A stretch of 64,000 nucleotides of DNA from Saccharothrix coeruleofusca (GCF_014648515.1 NZ_BMRG01000001.1:14563-78562); one strand, 5' to 3'; counted from the stretch's first letter, positions 18,401 through 25,541 are shown. Notes: generated from the sequence alone by a model not told the origin. Translations and numbers: made by a program.

Positions 18401-18663
18401 GGCTCCAGGTCGACCTGGGCGCGGTGCGCCGGGTCGGCCGGGTCGTGCTGTCGTGGGAAGCCGCCTACGCGAAGGGCTACCGCCTTGAAATTTCCCGCGA
18501 TGGAGCACAGTGGCATGAAGTTTTCATCACGAATGCAGGTAATGGCGGTAAAGATGTTGTCCCGTTCGCCTCGGCCGAGGCACGATTCGTACGAATGACG
18601 GGTACCCAACGAGCCACGGGCTACGGATACTCGCTGTACGAGCTTGAGGTCTACGACACGTAG
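15478..18663 (+). CDS. Secreted penicillin-acylase-family Ntn hydrolase with C-terminal discoidin (F5/8 type C) domain
   Basis: Exported acylase of 1061 residues with a signal peptide (RRAARSIAAAAVLVTVAAVA, cleaved near ARA-EPT). The alpha chain begins about residue 120 (VTIVRDKALGMPHIYGTTRS). The autocatalytic serine that starts the beta chain is Ser395 in GMSNALAVSG. Later motifs include SFAGVSMYVQLGRG and NWFYADSRDIAYFNSG. A C-terminal F5/8 type C module (about 930-1061, with RWASDWSDRQWLQVDLG and RFVRMTGTQ) probably binds surface glycans. The family cuts amides of beta-lactams, acyl-homoserine lactones or lipopeptides; the substrate here is unknown. ATG 15478 has GGAAGGAG nine bases upstream. 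The last 130 bp of the discoidin region is clearly lower in GC. Confidence 0.93.
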   Translation: MRRAARSIAAAAVLVTVAAVASVPARAEPTAAAFAADDFCLGQCHDIVPPGQNGNATLAQILAHQVFGTRPAHAADQLDEYDALASGYRGLTNEQLGTFFNDASFGVPADQVESTISPRADVTIVRDKALGMPHIYGTTRSGTEFGAGYAAAQDRLWLMDLFRHLGRGQLSGFAGGAEGNRALEQSFYTQIPYTEADLQAQIDRVAAQGERGAQALRDVTDYVAGINAYIQRAVANRDFPGEYVLTGHADAITNWNDIQPFKTTDLVAIAAVVGGLFGAGGGGEVQNALVKLAAQNRYGAEAGDRVWRSFRQQNDPEAVLTLHDGQRFPYATTPADPQGVALPDGGVVTPEPVVHDETISARSTVDVPADLKAVEGLFADGVLPRDLLTKTHGMSNALAVSGAHTDTGNPVAVWGPQTGYFAPQLLMLQELNGPGLRARGVSFAGVSMYVQLGRGVDYSWSATSAGQDITDTYAVELCEPDGKPASAASLHYRYHGQCLPMERLERKNSWKPTVADPTPAGSYTLVMHRTKYGLVHSRARVDGKHVAYTSLRSTYLHEVDSIIGFQEFNDPDAIRSAQDFQRAAEHVGYAFNWFYADSRDIAYFNSGANPVRKSFVDPNLPVKAEPSYEWEGWNPNDNTATYTPFAQHPNSVNQDYYISWNNKQALDYTSSGYGNGSVHRGDLLDDRVRAMVSSGTKVTRASLTRAMAEAGVADLRAERVLPDLLRVIDTAAVADPALAATVAKLRAWLAAGGLREETTRGSRTYAHADAIRVLDAWWPILVRAQFQPGLGDALYTELTRAVQVDEPPSDAHGAQPHKGSSFQYGWWSYVDKDLRAVLGEPVRGPLGAKYCGGGDLARCRQVLLDSLAQAAAVPATGVYPGDDSCAAGDQWCADTIIHRPMGGITHDKISWQNRPTYQQVVQFPARRGTTVANLAAGGTATASSYERGAHHSPPANAVDGDPGTRWASDWSDRQWLQVDLGAVRRVGRVVLSWEAAYAKGYRLEISRDGAQWHEVFITNAGNGGKDVVPFASAEARFVRMTGTQRATGYGYSLYELEVYDT

Positions 18664-18674
18664 ACCGGTCCGCA

Positions 18675-18712
18675 GGAAGACCCCGGTCCACCCCCAGGGA
18701 CCGGGGTCTTCC
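18675..18712. terminator. Strong hairpin terminator after the acylase gene
   Basis: A perfect 15-bp stem, GGAAGACCCCGGTCC (18675-18689) and its complement (18698-18712), encloses an 8-base loop. It sits 11 bases after the acylase stop and 19 bases beyond the convergent FkbM gene, so it can serve both. Confidence 0.88.
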
Positions 18713-18731
18713 GCCTTCTCAGGCGGTCCGC

Positions 18732-19484
18732 TCAGGTGGGCAGGGGCGTGAACAGGTAGTTCCGCACCCGGTCGGTGATCCGGTCGACCCGCGTCCAAGC
18801 CCCCCGGTGCCACACCGACATCCGGTAGCCGCGCTCGCCCAACCACGACGCCACGTCGTCCGCCCGGTAGCCGAACCGCCGGACGTGCCGCTCCTCGACC
18901 TCCAGCAGCAGCTTCGGCCGGAACCTCTCGATGGTGTCCTCGCCGCCCTGCAGCACGCGCAGCTCCGCGCCCTCCACGTCGGCCTTGACGAAGTCCAGCC
19001 GCTCGACCCCGTTGGCCGCGCAGAACCGGTCCAGCGTGTCCGTGCGCACCAGGACCTCCACGTGCTCGGAGAACTCGGCGTTGGACCCCAGCCCGTCCGC
19101 GCCCGCGGTGAGGAAGGAGCGGCCCGTCACCGGCGTCCCGTGCCGCACCGGCACGCTCATCACCTCCTGCCCCTCGGAGGAGCCCAGCGCTACGGAGTGC
19201 CGCACCACGTTGCGGCCCTCGCGCGGGCGCAGCAGGTAGGACAGCGCCGGGTGCGCGAAGACCAGCGGCTCGACGCTGTGCACCGTCCCGCTCGGCCCCA
19301 CCAGGCGGGACAGGGTCACGGTGTAGAGGCCGAGCGCGGCACCGATGTCGACGCACACGTCACCGGGCCGCACCACCTCGCGCAAACCGATCAGCTCGGG
19401 CTCGACGAACGGCGTCAACCGCGCCAGCACGCGCAGCGCGCCCGCCACGGCGGCACCCCGCACCTCGGTCAGGTTCTCGATCAC
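18732..19484 (-). CDS. FkbM-family SAM-dependent methyltransferase
   Basis: Cytoplasmic O-methyltransferase-like protein of 250 residues. SAM motif I is VCVDIGAALGLYTVTLSRLVG-like (about residues 38-58), and the FkbM signature region reads LDFVKADVEGAELRVLQGGE then LLLEVEERH. The family methylates polyketide, sugar or glycan hydroxyls. The start is probably GTG at 19484, 15 bases after the stop of the upstream unknown gene; the frame opens further back inside that gene. No biosynthetic genes are directly beside it, so the substrate is open. Confidence 0.88.
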   Translation of the reverse strand: MIENLTEVRGAAVAGALRVLARLTPFVEPELIGLREVVRPGDVCVDIGAALGLYTVTLSRLVGPSGTVHSVEPLVFAHPALSYLLRPREGRNVVRHSVALGSSEGQEVMSVPVRHGTPVTGRSFLTAGADGLGSNAEFSEHVEVLVRTDTLDRFCAANGVERLDFVKADVEGAELRVLQGGEDTIERFRPKLLLEVEERHVRRFGYRADDVASWLGERGYRMSVWHRGAWTRVDRITDRVRNYLFTPLPT

Positions 19485-19501
19485 CCCACCACAGTAGGGA
19501 A

Positions 19502-20440
19502 TCAGTGCCGAGGCGCGACCCCGTTCGGCCGGGATGCCCCGTTGACGTGCCCCTGGACGTGCCCCTGGACGTGCCCCTGGACGTGCTCCTTGGCGTGTTC
19601 CGGGACGTGCTCTTCGGCGGGCGGCAACTGGCGCGCCAACCCCACCTGCTCGGCGAACTCCGCCGCCACCCCCGACCCGCCGTAGATCCCCAGCGCCTGC
19701 GCCAAGTGCTGGCGCAGATCCGTGCGGTGCCCGTCGGACAACCGGGGCAGCGCGCTCTCGAAGCTGGTCACCAGCGTGTCGGCCCAGTGCCTGCCCTCCC
19801 GCTGGGAAGCGATCCGGACCAGCTCGGCCAGCTGCTGCGACAGCGCGACCGCCTGCTCGACCTGGTACCCGTTGCGGTGCAGCCACCAGATCGTCGCCGT
19901 GGACAGGTCGGTCAGCACCTCGTCGCGCAAGTACCGGATCTCGGCCCGCTCCGCCTCCCGCTCGGCCTGCCGCACCGTCGTGGCCCGCAGCAGCTCGATG
20001 TGCTTGCGCGCCATCTCCATGTCCGCGTCCAGCACGTGCAGGTCCACCCCCTCGGCGCGGGCGAACACGTGCGTCCCCTCCACCTGCCGCTCCGTCGCCA
20101 GCTCATCCGCGAGCTGGTGCCGCAACGGCGCGCAGTGCACCAGCATCGCGCGCTCCGTGATCGCCTTCGCGCGCTGCACCACGTCGTTGACCGCCGCGCT
20201 GCGCGGGGCGTTGTGCCGGGCCCCGGTGGTCAGATCCACCCGCCAGTGCACGGTGAACTTCGCCTGGAAGTCCAGCCCGTAGACCGCGCTCGGCAGCGGC
20301 GTCTCGAACGGGTGCTCGTGCGAGGTCGGCGGCGGCACGAACGTGAACTGCTCGGCGTTGCGCGCCTGCCTGCGCCGCCACCAGGCGCCGAACGCCCCGA
20401 GTGGTCCGGGCCGGAAGTCGGGCCAGGGTCTGCCGCTCAT
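19502..20440 (-). CDS. Conserved-looking protein of unknown function with C-terminal HVQG repeats
   Basis: I do not recognise a family. The 312-residue protein has no signal peptide or membrane span. Residues 1-95 include a beta-rich part (YGLDFQAKFTVHWRVDL). The middle is strongly helical and charged (MEMARKHIELLRATTVRQAE, then EAERAEIRYLRDEV), likely coiled coil. The C-terminus carries HV(Q/N)G repeats (EHVQGHVQGHVQGHVNG) encoded by a 12-bp tandem repeat. ATG at 20440 starts MSGRPWPDFRPG. It lies just upstream of the FkbM gene on the same strand and may be cotranscribed. The layout recalls stomatin-like or SPFH-adjacent scaffold proteins, but this is only an impression. Confidence 0.8.
   Translation of the reverse strand: MSGRPWPDFRPGPLGAFGAWWRRRQARNAEQFTFVPPPTSHEHPFETPLPSAVYGLDFQAKFTVHWRVDLTTGARHNAPRSAAVNDVVQRAKAITERAMLVHCAPLRHQLADELATERQVEGTHVFARAEGVDLHVLDADMEMARKHIELLRATTVRQAEREAERAEIRYLRDEVLTDLSTATIWWLHRNGYQVEQAVALSQQLAELVRIASQREGRHWADTLVTSFESALPRLSDGHRTDLRQHLAQALGIYGGSGVAAEFAEQVGLARQLPPAEEHVPEHAKEHVQGHVQGHVQGHVNGASRPNGVAPRH
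19544..19591. repeat. 12-bp in-frame tandem repeat
   Basis: GACGTGCCCCTG occurs three times exactly (19544-19579), followed by a fourth copy with two changes (19580-19591). It encodes the HVQG repeats at the C-terminus of the 312-aa protein. Copy number may vary between strains by slippage. Confidence 0.9.
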
Positions 20441-20660
20441 GAGGTGCCGCTCCCGCTAGAGGTGGTTGCCTTCTCCCTACCTCACCCGGTCGCCGGGGAG
20501 AAGATGGCGTGGACCACTTCCCCCCAACAGCGGAGAGCGCTCCCAGCCCATCCTCACGCGCGGTGCACGGATGCCGTGGGGAGGGGGTCGCGGATGAGGG
20601 CCGGTCGGGTGAGGCCCCACCGACGAGGAGGGCGCGGGCACCCGGTACGCTGTTGCCCGC

Positions 20661-20733
20661 GCCCTCGTAGCTCAGGGGATAGAGCATCGGTTTCCTAAAC
20701 CGTGTGTCGCAGGTTCGAATCCTGCCGGGGGCA
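20661..20733 (+). tRNA. tRNA-Arg (anticodon CCT)
   Basis: A 73-base cloverleaf can be folded by eye. The acceptor stem pairs GCCCTCG with CGGGGGC (one wobble), the D arm is GCTCAGGGGATAGAGC, and the anticodon loop TTCCTAA has CCT at 20694-20696, reading AGG. The T arm is GCAGGTTCGAATCCTGC and the discriminator is A. No CCA is encoded, as is common in actinomycetes. Such tRNA-Arg genes are frequent integration sites, and a decayed integrase lies about 0.8 kb downstream. Confidence 0.96.
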
Positions 20734-20757
20734 CTCACCTTTCGCCGGGTGAATCAG

Positions 20758-20790
20758 GCCCTGAGCTGCGTCTACGCGCTCGGGGCTTGA
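20758..20790 (+). terminator. Terminator of the tRNA-Arg gene
   Basis: GCCCTGAGC (20758-20766) pairs with GCTCGGGGC (20778-20786) through one U-G wobble, with an 11-base loop, followed by the T-rich stretch ttgatctttt. It lies 24 bases after the tRNA. Confidence 0.7.
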
Positions 20791-20835
20791 TCTTTTCCAC
20801 CGGCCGCCGCCTGCCCCCACCCCGGTCCCCTGCCG

Positions 20836-21024
20836 CTACTTCTTCTTCACAACACCCAGGTAGACGCCGTACAGCAGCTCCAGACCGCCCATGAACATGA
20901 GCACGACCCCCACCTTGGTCAAGGTGATCACCGGGGTGTGGACATCACCTGTGAACAACCAGAGCAGCAAACCGACGGCGACCGTGACACTCCCACCCGC
21001 CAGCGCTTTCGTTGCCGGACTCAT
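20836..21024 (-). CDS. Small two-span membrane protein (DUF5708-like)
   Basis: Protein of 62 residues with two hydrophobic segments (GGSVTVAVGLLLWLF and VGVVLMFMGGLELLYGVYLG) separated by TGDVHTPVITLTK, ending in basic VVKKK. The pattern resembles the actinobacterial family annotated as DUF5708, of unknown function; this is from memory. I chose ATG at 21024 (MSPATKALAGG). A longer frame to 21201 adds an unrelated-looking N-terminus that overlaps the next gene. Confidence 0.75.
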   Translation of the reverse strand: MSPATKALAGGSVTVAVGLLLWLFTGDVHTPVITLTKVGVVLMFMGGLELLYGVYLGVVKKK

Positions 21025-21190
21025 CCCACGCCTTCCGCTCTCGGCTCTCGTTCTCCTGAACACGCCGGGCACTCCCCCCGTCGCTCTGACGTGCCGTAAC
21101 GTACTGGAATCGGCCTGCTGTCCGACGGTGTTCGAAAGATTCACCCCGGCGAAGACGCGGTCCGGAAGTCGAGTGACACCGGGAGACTGA

Positions 21191-21400
21191 CTAGGGTTCA
21201 TTGGGGCCGATCGCCTCTCCCTTCTCGCGCTCGCGCGTGGCCCAGTACAGGGCCTCGTGGTGGTGCCAGCGGTCGATCTCGGCGACCTGCCGGTACACCT
21301 CCGCGCTACGCAGGCAGAAGACCCGCCAGAGCGACCGCGGAGCAGCAGGCGCGGGCATCAACTTCCCCAGCACCTCGTGCGCGTCCCTGAGCGTGGTCAC
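21191..21400 (-). CDS. AMED_5909-type small protein
   Basis: Soluble protein of 69 residues: MTTLRDAHEVLGKLMPAP, then a helical part with DRWHHHEALYWATRERE. It looks like the small Pseudonocardiaceae family named after Amycolatopsis AMED_5909, which has no assigned function and is often found near mobile or accessory regions (from memory). ATG at 21400. It lies between the DUF5708-like gene and the integrase relic. Confidence 0.75.
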   Translation of the reverse strand: MTTLRDAHEVLGKLMPAPAAPRSLWRVFCLRSAEVYRQVAEIDRWHHHEALYWATREREKGEAIGPNEP

Positions 21401-21429
21401 CTCACGCGCCGCCGCTCACGGGCCAGCTC

Positions 21430-21640
21430 CCGACAGAACTGCAGGCAAGGGGTTGCAACGGTGTAGTTGTAGATGCTCCAACAGCGCTTCGATTTTCTTG
21501 TTGATGACATTTCATCGCCCGTCGATGCACTTCGCGTACACCTTCAGCAGCACGTTCACCGAGTGCCCCGCCCGCTCCGCCACCTCGGCGGCCGGGGGGC
21601 ACCGCCGTTGAACATGGGCCGTAGTAGCCGGCCGCGAAGG
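21430..21640 (-). pseudogene. Remnant of a tyrosine-recombinase integrase (C-terminal end)
   Basis: Reading the minus strand by eye gives PPAAEVAERAGHSVNVLLKVY, then AKCIDGR followed by a stop, then NKKIEALLEHL. This matches the C-terminal catalytic end of actinomycete phage-type integrases (AGHS with the active-site His, then the nucleophile Tyr in VLLKVYAKCIDG). The upstream part is out of frame and no longer integrase-like, and no start or N-terminal domain remains. It lies 0.7-0.9 kb from tRNA-Arg, consistent with an old integrated element. The rest of the gap 21401-21717 holds nothing else I can support. Confidence 0.75.
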
Positions 21641-21717
21641 ACACCGTCAGGTGCGCGCCCCTCTCGTTCCGCCGACCGTCGTCATGCTGCCGTCCTCGCC
21701 GCCACGCTCGTCTGTCG

Positions 21718-22164
21718 TCACATACGGCTGTTCTGCTGGCCTGCGTGCGCGACGAGGTCATCGGCCAGCTTCTGTACGAGGCGCTGCAGGAAGCGCTGCG
21801 TGAACCAGCGCGCCCACCACGGCGCGGTGTACTGGCCTCGCCAGTGGATGAGAGTCCCACCGTTGGTCGGCGTCAGCTCGACTCGCGCCCGGTAGTCACG
21901 GATGACCGGCAGGAACTCCGCTTCGTAGGCGAACAAGGCAGGCTCCCGCAGTTCCGTGATCTGCTCCCGGCTGACGTTCTTGCCCTTGCGGAACGCGCGA
22001 ACCGCTCCGACCTGATCACGGCCGGCCGGGTCGAGGTTCGCCGAGCGCTCCCGGTCCAGCTCACCCAGGGACGACCACCGGGGCCACGACTCGGCATCGA
22101 CCAGTAGCGCCCAGATCGCTTCCCGGGGCGCTGTGGAGAAGGCGGAAACGGCGTAGTGAAGCAT
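21718..22164 (-). CDS. SRPBCC-family protein (polyketide cyclase/START-like)
   Basis: Cytoplasmic ligand-binding protein of 148 residues with the helix-grip fold pattern. The N-terminal YAVSAFSTAPREAIWALLVDAESW precedes WPRWSSLG, the middle strands include FAYEAEFLPVIRDYRARVEL and TLIHWRGQYTAPWW, and the long C-terminal helix is FTQRFLQRLVQKLADDLVAH. Members range from aromatase/cyclases to general lipid-binding proteins; no catalytic residue is diagnostic here. ATG at 22164. It is the last gene of a same-strand run that includes a DUF998 membrane protein and oxidoreductases. Confidence 0.85.
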   Translation of the reverse strand: MLHYAVSAFSTAPREAIWALLVDAESWPRWSSLGELDRERSANLDPAGRDQVGAVRAFRKGKNVSREQITELREPALFAYEAEFLPVIRDYRARVELTPTNGGTLIHWRGQYTAPWWARWFTQRFLQRLVQKLADDLVAHAGQQNSRM

Positions 22165-22239
22165 GGTGTCCCCTTGTTCATCGCGTAGGTTGAAGTACCG
22201 CTGTGCACCGGCGCGGTGTCCCTCGCGCGGCTGTCGACG

Positions 22240-22323
22240 TCACCGGGTCGCGGGCAGGGGCAGGAAGCGCCGGAAGGTCGACAGGGCGAAGCCGAATCCG
22301 CGAGCGGTGGACTTGGTGATCAT
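22240..22323 (-). CDS. Possible 27-aa peptide ORF upstream of the SRPBCC gene
   Basis: ATG at 22323 begins a 27-residue frame, MITKSTARGFGFALSTFRRF then LPLPATR, ending 75 bases before the SRPBCC start. A weak GAAAGAACC precedes it. It is basic and hydrophobic, and could be a leader peptide, the tip of a deleted gene, or chance. I do not recognise it. The rest of the 350-bp gap (22165-22515) shows no other gene or clear signal. Confidence 0.25.
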   Translation of the reverse strand: MITKSTARGFGFALSTFRRFLPLPATR

Positions 22324-22515
22324 GGCGGTTCTTTCGGGTCAGCGGCAGAGGGCCGCAACGAGTGGCGTTCCGATGGGCGATCTCGCAGGGCCTGCCGACC
22401 AGCCACCGGCAGATCCGTGATCAGGCGGGCTGCGAGGTTCGGCGGTTTGCCTCCGACTCGGTGACCGCTCCTTCGCTTCGGCCATCACCACGCCCGGTGT
22501 CCGGCGGACGGCGGT

Positions 22516-23220
22516 TCACGACGCGCTCCGCGACTCGACTCCTGCGCCGGCTGCCGCCAGTGGCCGTGTCGTCGGAACGCCAGTGGGTGCGGTCAGCCGC
22601 AACAGCAGGGCCGCCAGTGCGACGAGTGCGCCCCGCTCGGCCAGCCCCAGCCAGTCGGGCAAGGCGGTGCCTGCCAGGATGTGCGGCACGTGGGGAAGCA
22701 GGAACGCGGCCGAACCGATGGCGGCGATGACCGTCGCGATGGTCAGGTCCCACCGCCGTGCGCCTGCCGAACGGGCGGCGAGTATGCCCGCGACCGGCAG
22801 CAGGATGAACACCAGCGCACCCGCGCAGCGATGTATCTGGCCCGAAAGGTGAACCGGCTCGTTCGGCAGGTTCGTGGGGAACGCAGCGAGCAGGGCCACG
22901 GCCGCGCACCACCCCAGGAGCACTCGACGGACCACCGCGGTCGCGGTCGACGTCGCGGCGAGCCCGGCTGTGACCAAGCCCGCGGCGGCGATCCCGATCA
23001 ATGGCGCCCCCGCCGGAAGTGCGATGTAGTCGCTGACCGTCTGGGCGAAGAGATCCATCCTGCCCGCGCCGACCAGTTCGAGGACGACCAACGTCGCGGC
23101 GGCGAGGGCGATCCCGAGAATGGCCGTGGTGTGCGGCGACACCAGGCGTGCGCCGTTGGTGTCGGGCTGGTCGCCAGGTTCTGCGGCACGGGAACGCAAA
23201 GCGATCGACTGGGTGGTCAC
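22516..23220 (-). CDS. DUF998-family membrane protein
   Basis: Integral membrane protein of 234 residues with six or seven hydrophobic segments (for example TTAILGIALAAATLVVLELV and GAPLIGIAAAGLVTAGLAAT). The conserved central motif (FPTNLPNEPVHLSGQIHRCAG) is of the kind seen in DUF998 proteins, where a histidine follows a short loop. The function of the family is unknown. ATG at 23220 with MTTQSIALRSRAAEPGDQ as cytoplasmic tail. It stands between the monooxygenase and the SRPBCC gene, same strand, with gaps over 300 bp on both sides. Confidence 0.82.
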   Translation of the reverse strand: MTTQSIALRSRAAEPGDQPDTNGARLVSPHTTAILGIALAAATLVVLELVGAGRMDLFAQTVSDYIALPAGAPLIGIAAAGLVTAGLAATSTATAVVRRVLLGWCAAVALLAAFPTNLPNEPVHLSGQIHRCAGALVFILLPVAGILAARSAGARRWDLTIATVIAAIGSAAFLLPHVPHILAGTALPDWLGLAERGALVALAALLLRLTAPTGVPTTRPLAAAGAGVESRSAS

Positions 23221-23398
23221 GTTGTCACCTCGTTGGTCTGTAGGCGGACGTATGCCGATTCGGGTGCGCGCGACGGCGAACAGGCGGCGCGCCTGCGCTG
23301 AGCAGGCAGTCAGTCGCGATGAGAGGCCCGAAGGTCGACCGCCGGGGCCGTGCTGGGTGGCGGCCTTCTACGGACAGCGGGGCGTTACCGCGCAGCAC

Positions 23399-23464
23399 GG
23401 ACGGGTCTTTCCGCTCGGCGGATGTGTTGGTCGCACTTCCATTCCGCCGCCGAAAGACCCGTCC
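23399..23464. terminator. Wide inverted repeat in the 370-bp gap between the monooxygenase and DUF998 genes
   Basis: GGACGGGTCTTTC (23399-23411) and GAAAGACCCGTCC (23452-23464) are perfect 13-base arms 40 bases apart, with GGCGG/CCGCC pairing inside. It may terminate the monooxygenase transcript. Nothing else in 23221-23590 looks coding. Confidence 0.5.
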
Positions 23465-23590
23465 CCTCACCTCAGTCCTCGTCAGCGGGGTTTCCTCGCA
23501 GGCGGGGCATCGTCGACGCCCACGGCCGAACCGGCCCGGCCACCACGCGGATGAATCCGACTACCGCGATCAAGCTGGGGTGTGGACGCG

Positions 23591-24802
23591 TCACCGAGCC
23601 GTGCCGGACAGGACCGGAGCCGGATGTTCGGACGTCCCGGCGGCGAGCCGGCGGTGAATGACCCTGCGGGCGACACCGAGGATGAGCCTGCGCAACGCCG
23701 CTGCCCGCCTGCTCGAAGGCACGAACCTCTGCTGCTTGATCTTCGCGGTGCGCTGTTGCTCGGTGATGAACGGGCGAAGCCCGGTCTCCCACGCGGTCAG
23801 GGCCTCGTCGAGGTTGTCGGGGTGCTCCCGCATGGCCTTGCCGAGAGCAGCGCCGCCGCACAGCGAGGCCGAGGCGCCCATGCCCGAGTAGGTGGTCAGG
23901 CACCACGCCGCGTCACCGAGCAGGACCACCCGGCCCGAGCTCCACCGCGGCATCTTCACCTGGTGGACCGAGTCGAACAGGACGTCGGGGGCGTCCTCCA
24001 GGGAGTCCAGGATGTGGCGCACCACCGGGTCGTCCATTCCCGCGTAGACCGACCGCAGCTGCTCGATCCGCGACCCGCTGAACTGCTTCTGGACGTCATC
24101 GGTCCGGTACGTCAGCAGCGTCGTGGGCGCGTGATCGGCGAACCCGAACACCCACGCCGCGCGCTTGGCGCGCGGGACGACGACGGTGTCGGTCGGAGCG
24201 AACGAGGGCACGTGCTCCTTCAGCTGGAAGGCGCAGACCATCGCGTTCCAATCCGTCATGTAATCCTCGTGCGGGCCGAACACCATCCGGCGCACGGTCG
24301 AGCGCAGCCCGTCCGCTCCGACCACGAGGTCGAACGTCTCGCGGTACTGCGTGCCGGAATCGGCGTTCTGGAGCAGGACCCGCGCTCCGTCGGCGTCCTG
24401 GGTGATCTCGACCGGGGTGGTGGCGAACCGCACCTCGACCGGGTCCTCGACGGGATCGTCGGTGATGCTGCGCCACAGCGCGGCCTCGATGTCGCCGCGC
24501 AACACCGCCGCCGGGCCAGGCTGGTCGAGGAAACCCAGTTCCGGTTTCGGCTTGTTGCGGCGATTCAGCGCCCAGGTGTTCCCGCCCTCCTTCCACGCCG
24601 GGTTGCGGGTGTGGAGGTGGTCGGCGATGCCCAGGTCGGCGGCTGCCTGCCTGCCCTCCGGGAACAGGAAGATGAAGTAGCCCCCGGTCCGGCGCTCGGC
24701 AGCCCGCTCGATGATCACGGGCGTCCATCCCGCTCGGCGCAGCCCGATCGCCGCGGACATGCCCGCGATCCCCAAACCGACGACCAGCGCACGCTTCTGC
24801 AT
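23591..24802 (-). CDS. Class A FAD-dependent monooxygenase
   Basis: Flavoprotein hydroxylase of 403 residues. The FAD dinucleotide fold is VVGLGIAGMSAAIGLRRAG (about residues 7-25), followed by VIIERAAERRTGGY, the DG motif in VVGADGLRSTVRRMVFG, and the third motif in VVLLGDAAWCLTTYSGMGAS. The family hydroxylates aromatic or polyketide substrates using NAD(P)H and oxygen; the substrate is unknown. ATG at 24802 has AGAGGGGAAAC upstream. It lies 21 bases after the nitroreductase stop, so it ends the four-gene group 27889-23591. The C-terminus is basic (RRAAALRRLILGVARRVIHR). Confidence 0.9.
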   Translation of the reverse strand: MQKRALVVGLGIAGMSAAIGLRRAGWTPVIIERAAERRTGGYFIFLFPEGRQAAADLGIADHLHTRNPAWKEGGNTWALNRRNKPKPELGFLDQPGPAAVLRGDIEAALWRSITDDPVEDPVEVRFATTPVEITQDADGARVLLQNADSGTQYRETFDLVVGADGLRSTVRRMVFGPHEDYMTDWNAMVCAFQLKEHVPSFAPTDTVVVPRAKRAAWVFGFADHAPTTLLTYRTDDVQKQFSGSRIEQLRSVYAGMDDPVVRHILDSLEDAPDVLFDSVHQVKMPRWSSGRVVLLGDAAWCLTTYSGMGASASLCGGAALGKAMREHPDNLDEALTAWETGLRPFITEQQRTAKIKQQRFVPSSRRAAALRRLILGVARRVIHRRLAAGTSEHPAPVLSGTAR

Positions 24803-24823
24803 GGTGTTTCCCCTCTTCTCGGA

Positions 24824-25444
24824 TCAGGCGGTGACGAAGACGTCTTCGTACTGAAGGCGAGGCAGACGCGGGTAGCCGGGCATGCCCTGGACCGGCACGC
24901 CCACGTTGACCACGGCCACCGCTCGGAACTTGCCGTCGGGGAAGAAGTCCGCGTCCAGGGCCTGGTGGTCGAACCTGGTGATGGGCGCCGCGGCGAGTCC
25001 GGCCGCGCGGACGCCGATGATGAAGTAGGCGAGCTGGATGTGGGCGTTCATGAGCGCCGAAGCGATGCGGGTCTCCGGCTCGGCCTCGGCGTACAGCTGC
25101 TCGGCATCGGGCAGCACCGGGAACGTCTCCGCGAACCTGAGGTGGAAGTCCAGGTCGGCGGCCAGGACGACCGACAACGGCGCCGCCTGGGTCTCGGCCT
25201 TGTTGTTGTCCTCGAAGATGTGCGCGAGCAGACGCCCGCGGGCCGTTTCCGACCGGACCAGGACAGCGCGCAACGGCTGCTGGTTCATCGCGGTCGGGCC
25301 GTGTTTGACGAGGTCGTAGATGGCGCGCACCTGGGCGTCCGTTACCGGCACGTCCTGGAAATCCGTGACGGTGCGGGCATCGCGGAAGAGCATGTCCTGC
25401 GCGTCCTTGGCGAGCGCCAACTCCGCCGTGTCCGGATGTGTCAC
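24824..25444 (-). CDS. Nitroreductase-family protein, RutE/HadB-like
   Basis: FMN-dependent oxidoreductase of 206 residues. The N-terminal region reads LFRDARTVTDFQDVPVTDAQ, the flavin site lies in KHGPTAMNQQPLRAVLV, and the tail is PRLPRLQYEDVF. This matches the malonic-semialdehyde reductase (RutE) branch rather than classical nitroreductases. GTG at 25444 is preceded by AGGAG six bases away, which decides the start; the frame is open to 25525. The partner and substrate are unknown, but it is sandwiched between a flavin monooxygenase and a protein of unknown function in one gene group. Confidence 0.88.
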   Translation of the reverse strand: MTHPDTAELALAKDAQDMLFRDARTVTDFQDVPVTDAQVRAIYDLVKHGPTAMNQQPLRAVLVRSETARGRLLAHIFEDNNKAETQAAPLSVVLAADLDFHLRFAETFPVLPDAEQLYAEAEPETRIASALMNAHIQLAYFIIGVRAAGLAAAPITRFDHQALDADFFPDGKFRAVAVVNVGVPVQGMPGYPRLPRLQYEDVFVTA

Positions 25445-25541
25445 TTCTGACTCCTGAGGTAGGACCATGGTTTGAGGAGGACGGCGGACGGGGGCAGCAC
25501 GTCCGCCGTCACCTTCGGCGGGCACTGAGCCGCAACGCTCG

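Noticed and set aside
16555-19356. 933-aa minus-strand ORF over the acylase gene
   Set aside because: Arg/Gly-rich, no domains, and opposite a clearly real gene with Ser395 and a signal peptide.
20103-20738. Minus-strand ORF with CDTRFRKPMLYPLSYEG
   Set aside because: This is the usual false ORF created by reading across the complement of the tRNA gene; the rest shadows the 312-aa gene.
23225-23470. Minus-strand ORF (RNGSATNTSAERKDPS...)
   Set aside because: No ribosome site, low-complexity composition and it spans the inverted repeat; probably non-coding.
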